Shown: in pieces, positions 1 to 5,425 of the stretch
How the letters are laid out: every line of letters begins with the position of its first letter
How positions within the stretch are numbered: the first letter of the stretch is position 1
Source: Chloroflexota bacterium
Lineage (GTDB): Bacteria; Chloroflexota; UBA11872; VXNJ01
Length of the DNA: 10,034 nucleotides
NCBI GenBank assembly: GCA_026708165.1
Contig: JAPOVO010000377.1
Coordinates: 1 to 10,034, forward strand
Direction: 5' to 3'
Made by a program: the position numbers and the translations under genes
Notes under the pieces: generated by a model
The model's input: only the letters and a program-made list of their open reading frames with translations
What the model was told of the DNA's origin: nothing
Databases searched by the model: none

Positions 1-105
1 GTGTCTGGATGGCTCCGTCTAGTTCCTCTAAAGGACGACGAGGACCCACTTGCCCCCAAGAGCCGACCGACAATCATCGCTCCTGCTGAGGAGTTTCCCT
101 GCGCT
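1..105. other. Left edge, no assignable gene
   Basis: I recognise nothing here. Plus-strand frame 1 is open from the first base to a TAA at 124-126 (41 codons) and overlaps the 3' end of the ZIP gene tail to tail. It could be the end of a plus-strand gene lying outside the window, but its composition gives no family hint. A short minus-strand frame starting at 77 and leaving the window is equally unsupported. A small hairpin, CTCCT/AGGAG with loop GCTG, lies at 80-93 and is followed by TTT on the plus strand. It is too weak to call a terminator. Confidence 0.3.
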
Positions 106-978
106 CTAGTGGTGCTGGACGAATAAGGGAACTATCGCCATCAAGGCTATTCCCGCGATTATCAGCAAGAACTTCGCCACGCGATCGTCGCTCGCCGTCG
201 GCATGGGAACGTCGTCTTCACCGGAGAGTGCGCTCATCACGAATCTCGCCACGCGGACCTCTCTCTTCGCGAACTCCTCGTGGATGATGTCGATAATCGC
301 AACGTAGATGAAGGTCCCCGCCGCGAACGCGACGAAACTGCCTTCGATGAAGCTTCTAATATCGCTCAGCTCGGACAAGGCGGTCGAAGTCGCCAATCCG
401 GCGAGGATCCCCACGGGAACCGTCAAGGACAGAATCGTCAGCATGATCTTCTGGCGTCTTGCCTCGAGTCCCGCGGCGTGAGCGCTCACCACGAAGGCGA
501 AGGCCTCCGAACCCTGATGAGACAGGATTCCAATTACAAGGATGATCACGGTCGTCAAGTGCTCCTCAAGGCCGAGCGCGATACCCGCGGCGATCGAATG
601 GATCGACAGAAGAACGAGCAGCATGTAGGGGTAGATGGCTCCCTGGGGCGCCCCACCCGCTGGGACTTCGCCGTGACCATGTCCGCGCCCACGGTCGAAG
701 ATCACGCGATCGATTAACAGAAGAAGGCCAACGCCTATCGCCGCCAGCAGCGCTCCCAGCGGGTATTCCACGACCTCTTCGAGCTCATGAATCCCCTCGG
801 GCAGCAAGTGAATGAAACCGACCCCGAGGAAGATTCCACCGGCGAAAGCGTTGCCCAGCGAGAAAAAACGCCAGCCGCCGGGTCGGCTGGCCGCGAGGAG
901 GGGAATGGCGCCGCCGATCACCGTTACCCCAATGATCCCAAGACCGGCGAGCAGCTTGACCGGTAGAAGAAGCTCCAT
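106..978 (-). CDS. ZIP-family divalent metal transporter
   Basis: This is an integral membrane protein of the ZIP (SLC39-like) family, which moves Zn2+, Fe2+ or related ions into the cytoplasm. I chose the ATG at 978 (290 residues). It has a good Shine-Dalgarno GAGGGG six bases upstream, whereas the ATG at 996 has none. Visible marks are a HLLPEG segment after TM2 (His57), a His-rich loop HGHGHG near residue 100 between TM3 and TM4, the TM4 motif HSIAAGIALG (His127), the TM5 motif HQGSEAFAF (His154, Glu158), and a late FIYVAIIDIIHEE helix. The length and the HLLPE/HxGxEAFA pattern point to the ZIP II-like branch. In TM4 the usual acidic residue four after His is Ala131, so one metal site may be altered. 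It stands alone, divergent from the operon at 1291. The metal is not predictable from sequence. Confidence 0.9.
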   Translation of the reverse strand: MELLLPVKLLAGLGIIGVTVIGGAIPLLAASRPGGWRFFSLGNAFAGGIFLGVGFIHLLPEGIHELEEVVEYPLGALLAAIGVGLLLLIDRVIFDRGRGHGHGEVPAGGAPQGAIYPYMLLVLLSIHSIAAGIALGLEEHLTTVIILVIGILSHQGSEAFAFVVSAHAAGLEARRQKIMLTILSLTVPVGILAGLATSTALSELSDIRSFIEGSFVAFAAGTFIYVAIIDIIHEEFAKREVRVARFVMSALSGEDDVPMPTASDDRVAKFLLIIAGIALMAIVPLFVQHH

Positions 979-1047
979 AGCTAGCCCCTCACGCATCTAC
1001 AAATCATCAACGCCGACGCCGTTGGAACTGGTGGCCGAATTGAGAAA

Positions 1048-1077
1048 ATACTACGACCCGTCAATTGCCCAGGCCAA
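1048..1077 (-). promoter_or_regulatory. Weak candidate promoter for the ZIP gene
   Basis: Read on the minus strand, TTGGCC (1077-1072) and TAGTAT (1053-1048) are 18 bases apart. Each matches the sigma-70 consensus at 4 of 6 positions. The -10 lies about 70 bases upstream of the preferred ZIP start. No Zur, Fur or MntR box was recognised around it. The match is only modestly better than chance. Confidence 0.2.
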
Positions 1078-1131
1078 ATGTAGACTCAGCATAGTGCCGG
1101 ACATCCCTGTGATGGAATCAGTGCGCTAAGC

Positions 1132-1147
1132 AGCCTGTCCACAGGCT
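1132..1147. repeat. Perfect 7-bp inverted repeat
   Basis: Arms AGCCTGT (1132-1138) and ACAGGCT (1141-1147) are perfect complements with two bases between them. As RNA it would fold with six pairs and a TCCA loop. There is no U tract, so it is not a canonical terminator. Its position between two divergent genes suits an operator for a dimeric regulator, but none is encoded in the window. Confidence 0.5.
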
Positions 1148-1177
1148 CGAAACCGAATGCCGTGTACGGTTGTGGCG

Positions 1178-1203
1178 GCAAATGCCGGACGACCGGCGTT
1201 TGC
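1178..1203. promoter_or_regulatory. 11-bp-arm stem-loop / dyad upstream of the sugar operon
   Basis: Left arm GCAAATGCCGG (1178-1188) pairs with right arm CCGGCGTTTGC (1193-1203) around an ACGA loop. Ten pairs are Watson-Crick and one is T-G. The right arm is partly repeated just downstream (ACCGGCG then TTTGC again, about 1206-1220), which would allow an alternative pairing with the left arm. It lies about 87 bases before the first operon gene. It could be an operator for a LacI-type or similar repressor, or a leader RNA hairpin. No U tract follows, so intrinsic termination is unlikely. Confidence 0.45.
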
Positions 1204-1290
1204 TAACCGGCGGGGTTTGCGGTACGTTTTGCGCCCACGCCGATAGGGCTTTCGCGTACGGAAGGAAGGCCTCTCACCGGAGGGCCTCAC

Positions 1291-2493
1291 ATGGCAGACG
1301 ATGTCGGTTTCACGACGATGGGAAGCGTTTCGGACTCGATGGGAGAAATCCCATCGATAGGCATCGGGATGCTCGGCTACGCCTTCATGGGCAAGGCGCA
1401 CGCCAACGGATACAAGAAACTCGCCTACATGATGTATCCGCCCGCGGCAAACCCGGTGCTCGTCAACATCGCCGGGCGTTCGGAGGGGCCGGTCGCCGAC
1501 GCCGCCAGGCGCTTCGGATTCCAGCGGCATTGCACCGACTGGCGCGACCTGATCTCCGACAGCGATGTACAGGTTCTCGATAACGGAGGACCTAACAATC
1601 TCCATGCCGAGCCGAGCATCGCGGCGGCCAAGGCCGGCAAGCACGTGATTTGCGAAAAACCTCTCGGCAGGAACCCGGACGAGTCCAGAGCAATGCTCGA
1701 AGCCGCCGAGGCCGCGGGGATAAAGCACATGTGCGGCTTCAACTACCGCTTCGTACCCGCAATCGTGCAGGCTCGGGAGCTGATCCAGGCGGGCCACCTC
1801 GGCGATATCTTCCATTTCCGCGCGAGATACTGTCAGGAATGGATCATCGATCCGCAGTTCCCCAGGGTGTGGCGTCTGAACAAAAAAGTGGCCGGCAGCG
1901 GCGCGCTGGGAGACTTGGGCGCGCACATAATCGACCTGGCTCGGTTCCTGATTGGCGAACCCAAGGCTGTTAACGGCCTGCTCAAGACCTTCATCAAGGA
2001 AAGGCCGCTGGAGGACGACTCCTCCAAGACCGGCCCGGTTGACGTGGATGACGCATTCGTCAGCATCTTCGAATTCCAGAACGGCGCCATCGGGACGATG
2101 GAAGCCACGCGCTTCGCGATGGGACGCAAGAATCTGAACACCTTCGAGATCAACGGATCCAAGGGTTCGATTTCGTTCAACCTGGAACGCCTCAACGAGC
2201 TTGAGGTTTTCCTCGCCGACACTCAGCCGTCGCAGGCCGGAGGGTTCCGAAACGTGCTCGTCACTGAGGCGGACCATCCATACTGGGAACACTGGTGGCC
2301 GCACGGGCACATAATCGGATGGGAGCACACGTTTGCCCATGAGCTGCACCACTTCCTCGACTGCATAGTCAACGACAAGGACGTGGCGCCGCTCGGGGCG
2401 ACGTTCGAAGACGGTTACAAGTGCGATGTCATCATGGACTCGATCGCAAGGTCTTCGGACAACGGAGGCTCGCGTGTCGAGATTTCGTATTAG
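1291..2493 (+). CDS. Gfo/Idh/MocA oxidoreductase, levoglucosan dehydrogenase-like (LgdA-like)
   Basis: This is a cytoplasmic NAD(P)-dependent dehydrogenase, probably oxidising a sugar hydroxyl (C3 in the pathway proposed here). It has 400 residues. The N-terminal Rossmann fold starts near residue 22, with the nucleotide loop G29-Y-A31-F-M-G34. EKP lies at 122-124 with catalytic Lys123, then NYRF at 151-154. GALGDLGAH at 204-212 supplies the Asp208/His212 pair spaced as in family active sites. The C-terminal half (GPVDVDD at 248-254, GTMEATR, FEINGSKGSI, a late YWEHWWPHGH) resembles, from memory, levoglucosan dehydrogenase and C-glycoside 3-dehydrogenases more than inositol dehydrogenase. The ATG at 1291 has GGAGGG six bases upstream. 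Internal ATGs at 1318 and 1339 have no such site, so the 22-residue tail before the first strand is probably real. It is first in a four-gene operon. The family is certain and the substrate inferred. Confidence 0.93.
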   Translation: MADDVGFTTMGSVSDSMGEIPSIGIGMLGYAFMGKAHANGYKKLAYMMYPPAANPVLVNIAGRSEGPVADAARRFGFQRHCTDWRDLISDSDVQVLDNGGPNNLHAEPSIAAAKAGKHVICEKPLGRNPDESRAMLEAAEAAGIKHMCGFNYRFVPAIVQARELIQAGHLGDIFHFRARYCQEWIIDPQFPRVWRLNKKVAGSGALGDLGAHIIDLARFLIGEPKAVNGLLKTFIKERPLEDDSSKTGPVDVDDAFVSIFEFQNGAIGTMEATRFAMGRKNLNTFEINGSKGSISFNLERLNELEVFLADTQPSQAGGFRNVLVTEADHPYWEHWWPHGHIIGWEHTFAHELHHFLDCIVNDKDVAPLGATFEDGYKCDVIMDSIARSSDNGGSRVEISY

Positions 2494-2515
2494 CGGCGCG
2501 GCGCCGTCGGGGCGC

Positions 2516-2524
2516 AAAGGGAGG
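2516..2524 (+). promoter_or_regulatory. Strong ribosome-binding site
   Basis: AAAGGGAGG lies eight bases before the ATG at 2533. It is the best Shine-Dalgarno in the operon, while the two downstream genes have almost none. This suggests the first TIM-barrel enzyme is made independently and the later genes depend on translational coupling. Confidence 0.6.
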
Positions 2525-2532
2525 CTAGAGAG

Positions 2533-3504
2533 ATGAAAATCGGCGTATTCACGGTCCTGATGAGCGATCAGCCATTCGAGAAGGTCTTGAATTACCTATC
2601 CGGACTCGGAGTCGAAGCGGTGGAGCTTGGCTGCGGAGGATATCCCGGCAACGCTCATTGCAACGCCAAGGACCTGCTCGCCAATCCGGCCAAAATCGAC
2701 GCCCTTCAAGCGACGCTGGCCGAGCACAACCTGGAGGTTTCGGCGCTTAGCATGCACGGCAATCCCGTTCATCCGAACAAGGACATCGCCGCCGAGCACG
2801 TCGAAGACGAGCGGAACGCCATGCGCCTGGCCGAGAAGATGGGAGTCGACACTGTAATCACGTTCTCGGGCTGCCCGGGCGACCACGAAGGCGCGAAATA
2901 CCCCAACTGGGTTACATGCGCGTGGCCGCCGGACTACCCGGAGATTCTGGAGTGGCAGTGGAACGAGGTCCTGATTCCATACTGGCAGGAGTCGGCGGCA
3001 TTCGCCCGCGATCACGGAGTTTCGAAAATCGGCTTCGAGATGCACCCCGGATTCGCCGTGTACAACCCGGAGACGCTGTTGCGCCTGCGCGACGCCGTAG
3101 GCCCCGAGATCGGAGCCAACTTCGATCCGAGCCACCTGTTCTGGCAAGGCATCGACGCCACGGCGGCGATCCGTGAAATCGGCAAAGCCGGGGCGATGCA
3201 CCACTTCCACGCCAAGGACACGCGCGTGGACTCGGCGAACACCAGAGTCAACGGCGTACTCGATACCAAGCCGTACACGGACGAGATCAACCGTTCGTGG
3301 ATCTTCCGGTCGCTCGGCTACGGAAACGACCTCACCGTTTGGAAGGACATGATCAGCGAGCTTCGGATGATCGGCTACGACGGCGTTCTGAGCATCGAGC
3401 ACGAAGACAGCCTGATGTCGCCCAACGAGGGTCTCGAAAAGGGCGTCAAGCTCCTGCAGGAAGTCCTGATGACCGAACCCGCGGGCGTGGCCTACTGGGC
3501 GTGA
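2533..3504 (+). CDS. Xylose isomerase-like TIM-barrel enzyme, candidate 3-keto-sugar lyase (LgdB1-like)
   Basis: This is a sugar phosphate isomerase/epimerase-type (AP_endonuc_2) TIM barrel of 323 residues with no signal peptide, hence cytoplasmic. Strand 1 is MKIGVFTVLM. The four expected divalent-metal ligands can be placed at Glu169 (GFEMHPG), Asp198 (NFDPSH), His226 (HHFHAKD) and Glu289 (SIEHED). Lys228 and the WPPDYP and WIFRSLGYGND segments probably line the pocket. Members of this superfamily include xylose isomerases, epimerases, inosose dehydratases and the enzymes that eliminate the leaving group from 3-keto-glycosides. Placed second, after a LgdA-like dehydrogenase and 39 bases downstream of it, it best fits the beta-elimination step. 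Either TIM barrel of the operon could hold that role. The fold and metal site are well supported; the reaction is inferred from context. Confidence 0.9.
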   Translation: MKIGVFTVLMSDQPFEKVLNYLSGLGVEAVELGCGGYPGNAHCNAKDLLANPAKIDALQATLAEHNLEVSALSMHGNPVHPNKDIAAEHVEDERNAMRLAEKMGVDTVITFSGCPGDHEGAKYPNWVTCAWPPDYPEILEWQWNEVLIPYWQESAAFARDHGVSKIGFEMHPGFAVYNPETLLRLRDAVGPEIGANFDPSHLFWQGIDATAAIREIGKAGAMHHFHAKDTRVDSANTRVNGVLDTKPYTDEINRSWIFRSLGYGNDLTVWKDMISELRMIGYDGVLSIEHEDSLMSPNEGLEKGVKLLQEVLMTEPAGVAYWA

Positions 3505-3527
3505 ACACAGGCTCCACTTAGCCGCCC

Positions 3528-4379
3528 ATGGCCCGGTTTCGCTGCTCCGTCCACCAGATAACGTGGGGCGCCGAGCATCTGGTTGAGGCGCTCGACGATA
3601 TCCGGGATTTCGGATACCTCGGCATGGAGACGTTCGCCTACGTGGTCGACGATTTCAACGGGCGCGAGGACGAGCTCCAGTCGATGCTGGCCGAGCGAAA
3701 CCTGCAGCTCTCGGGGCTCTATGGCGGCGGTCTTATGCACGACCCGTCCGCCGAGGCCGAGGTAATCGACTACAACCTCAAGGTCGCCAGATTCCTGGAA
3801 CGCATGGACTCTCATCATCTCGTGCTCGGCCCGGGACGGCGTCCGGACGGCGGACCCAGCAGCGCAGAGATCGCGCAGATGGCGCGGGTCGTGACCCGAA
3901 TATGCGAGGGCGCCCGAGACATGGGCGTCGCGGTCGGAGTGCACCCGCACTGGAATACGGTGATCCAGAACCGGGACGAGATCACCGAGTTCTACGATCA
4001 GGTGGACACCAGTCTGGTGAAGATGGTCCTCGACCCGGCCCACGTCGCCAAGGCAGGGGACGATCCGGTCGAAGTGGCAGAGACCTACGCCGACATCATC
4101 ATCTACGCCCACATGAAGAACTACTCGCCCGAGCTCGACACGCCCGAAGCCGCCGTGCCGCACGACGGGCTGGCGCCGACGCTGGCGTTCTTCAGCGAGC
4201 TGGACCAGGGAACGGTGGACATCGTCGCCATGATCGAGGCGCTGCGCGGGGCGGACTTCGACGGCTGGCTGACGGTCGAGCTCGACCGCTCGCAGACGAC
4301 GCCGCGTCAGAGCCTGGAAGTGAACACCCGCTATATGACCGACGTTCTCGGCTTCAACGTCGGCGCCGAGAACAATTAG
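3528..4379 (+). CDS. TIM-barrel isomerase/dehydratase, IolE-like; candidate hydratase (LgdB2-like)
   Basis: This 283-residue cytoplasmic TIM barrel belongs to the same superfamily as its upstream neighbour but is only distantly similar. Strand 1 is SVHQITWG, as in inosose dehydratases (IolE), and GVHPHWNTVIQN at 137-148 also recalls that group. Likely metal ligands are His139 or His141 (where the relative upstream has Glu), Asp169 (VLDPAH), His195 (YAHMK) and Glu251 (TVELD). The DFDGWLTVELD segment at 243-253 is the usual last strand. The start at 3528 is the first possible after an in-frame TAG at 3519-3521. It has no clear Shine-Dalgarno and lies 23 bases after the previous stop, so coupling is likely. 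In the proposed pathway it would hydrate 2-hydroxy-3-keto-glucal to 3-keto-glucose. An inosose dehydratase is the main alternative. Confidence 0.9.
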   Translation: MARFRCSVHQITWGAEHLVEALDDIRDFGYLGMETFAYVVDDFNGREDELQSMLAERNLQLSGLYGGGLMHDPSAEAEVIDYNLKVARFLERMDSHHLVLGPGRRPDGGPSSAEIAQMARVVTRICEGARDMGVAVGVHPHWNTVIQNRDEITEFYDQVDTSLVKMVLDPAHVAKAGDDPVEVAETYADIIIYAHMKNYSPELDTPEAAVPHDGLAPTLAFFSELDQGTVDIVAMIEALRGADFDGWLTVELDRSQTTPRQSLEVNTRYMTDVLGFNVGAENN

Positions 4380-4400
4380 CTACCCGGCGGCGGCTCGAAA

Positions 4401-5408
4401 ATGATACGCATCGGAATCGTAGGCTGCGGACGGATCGTAGAAGAGGGCCACGCTCTGGCCTTCGAACAGTTACGCGACCGCTTCGAAATCGTAGCGGTCG
4501 CCGATCCATCCGAAGAGCGGCGCGACCTGATAGGCGGCCGCTTCGGGGTGCCTCCAGATAACCGCTATTCCACCTGGAACGATCTGTTGCGAGACGACAG
4601 CGTCGATCTCGTCGACATGGCCGTTCCACATTTTTTGCACCGCGACTCGTGCGTGGCGGCGGCCGCCTCGGGAAAAGCGATCCTTATGGAAAAGCCGATG
4701 GCAACGTCGCTCAAGGAAGCCGACGAAATCATGGCCGCCGTAACGAAGTCCGGCGCGCCCGCTTGCATAATCCATAACTACCTCTATTCGGCCAATTCGA
4801 GCGCCGCTTTGGAGGTGATCGGCGAAGGTGGCATCGGCAGACCGTTCCTGGTGCGTATCGAAAGTCTTTCTGACAGCCACTGGCCGGGCGCCAAGGCATA
4901 CGATCCCGACTGGCGCACGCGGACCAGCACCGGCGGCGGAGGCGCGCTGATCGACAACGCCTATCACAGTCTCTATTCAGCCGCCGCCTACATGGGCTCG
5001 CCGGTTACCGAGGTGTACGCCCGGCTGGGCACGTTCGTGCGCGACATCGAGGTCGAAGACACGGTCGTGACGACGTTGACTCACTCCAACGGGGGAACGA
5101 GCCAGATACTTATCGGATGGAGCGTCGGGGCGGCCAAACGCGTGCAGGAAATTCACGGTGACGAAGGAAGCATCCTGTTCGATCACGACGGTCGAAAGCT
5201 CTCCGTGCTGCGGGGCGACGACTGGAGCTATCCCGACGTACCCGAAGAAGAATCCAGTTCGTTTGCCCCGCTATTCGAGGAATACGCCGACGCGCTCGAA
5301 TCCGGCGCCCCCCCGCCCGTACCGTTCGAGGAAGGCTATCGAAATCTCAAAGTCGTAATGGCCGCCTACGAATCAAACCGCACCGGCAGGCCGATCGCGA
5401 TCGAATAG
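4401..5408 (+). CDS. Gfo/Idh/MocA oxidoreductase, candidate 3-keto-glucose reductase (LgdC-like)
   Basis: This is a second NAD(P)-dependent oxidoreductase, 335 residues, cytoplasmic, clearly a different subfamily from the gene at 1291. The Rossmann loop is G8-C-G10-R-I-V13, with Val where a third Gly or Ala is common. The strand-2 acid is Asp35 (AVADPS), which favours NAD over NADP. EKP lies at 97-99 with catalytic Lys98, HNYLYS at 125-130, and GGGALIDNAYH at 179-189 with Asp185/His189 as the catalytic pair. It is the last gene of the operon, starting 21 bases after the third gene with no strong ribosome-binding site. With two dehydrogenases in one cassette, this one plausibly runs in the reducing direction, returning the cofactor reduced by the first. 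The family is certain, the direction and substrate are inferred. Confidence 0.92.
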   Translation: MIRIGIVGCGRIVEEGHALAFEQLRDRFEIVAVADPSEERRDLIGGRFGVPPDNRYSTWNDLLRDDSVDLVDMAVPHFLHRDSCVAAAASGKAILMEKPMATSLKEADEIMAAVTKSGAPACIIHNYLYSANSSAALEVIGEGGIGRPFLVRIESLSDSHWPGAKAYDPDWRTRTSTGGGGALIDNAYHSLYSAAAYMGSPVTEVYARLGTFVRDIEVEDTVVTTLTHSNGGTSQILIGWSVGAAKRVQEIHGDEGSILFDHDGRKLSVLRGDDWSYPDVPEEESSSFAPLFEEYADALESGAPPPVPFEEGYRNLKVVMAAYESNRTGRPIAIE

Positions 5409-5425
5409 CCTGGAGCGGTCCGGCT
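5392..5425. repeat. Palindrome and short hairpin between convergent gene ends
   Basis: A perfect 12-bp palindrome, CGATCGCGATCG, occupies 5392-5403, the last codons before the stop of the oxidoreductase. Directly after it, AGCC and GG (5407-5413, with one bulged T) pair with CCGGCT (5420-5425) around a 6-base loop, spanning the whole 15-base gap between the convergent stops. No T tract flanks either side, so this is at best a weak bidirectional terminator. The palindrome may be only codon-driven. Confidence 0.3.

Larger units (their letters stand above)
979..1290. other. Divergent intergenic region, about 312 bases
   Basis: This is non-coding space between the ZIP gene (minus strand) and the oxidoreductase operon (plus strand). 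I find no convincing gene: the plus-strand frame that crosses it (to 1129) starts inside the ZIP gene as a shadow frame. It holds a perfect 7-bp inverted repeat at 1132-1147, a long near-perfect hairpin at 1178-1203, a partial direct repeat of the hairpin's right arm just downstream, and the ribosome-binding site for the gene at 1291. A weak minus-strand promoter candidate is listed separately. No clear sigma-70 promoter for the plus strand is visible. Confidence 0.6.

Noticed and set aside
1126..2517. A 463-codon minus-strand open frame covering the whole first oxidoreductase gene
   Set aside because: It is antisense to a gene with clear Gfo/Idh/MocA motifs and a good ribosome-binding site. 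Its product is rich in Arg, Val, His and Asp with no recognisable domain, as expected from GC-rich codon bias.
2596..4163. Long minus-strand open frames (2596-3402 and 3492-4163) under the two TIM-barrel genes
   Set aside because: They mirror genes with placed metal ligands, and their translations show no motif, only compositional Val/His/Arg/Gly bias.
3902..4561. A 219-codon plus-strand open frame spanning the junction of the third and fourth operon genes
   Set aside because: The product is mostly Arg, Gly and Asp, an off-frame reading of two well-supported genes.
5392..5403. CGATCGCGATCG as a HIP1-type repeat or origin element
   Set aside because: It is a single copy, lies within coding sequence (Pro-Ile-Ala-Ile codons) and is not the HIP1 octamer GCGATCGC. 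There are no neighbouring copies or DnaA-type boxes.
4401..5408. The second oxidoreductase as a duplicate of the first
   Set aside because: Length, Rossmann loop, catalytic surroundings and C-terminal half differ throughout; only general family motifs are shared.
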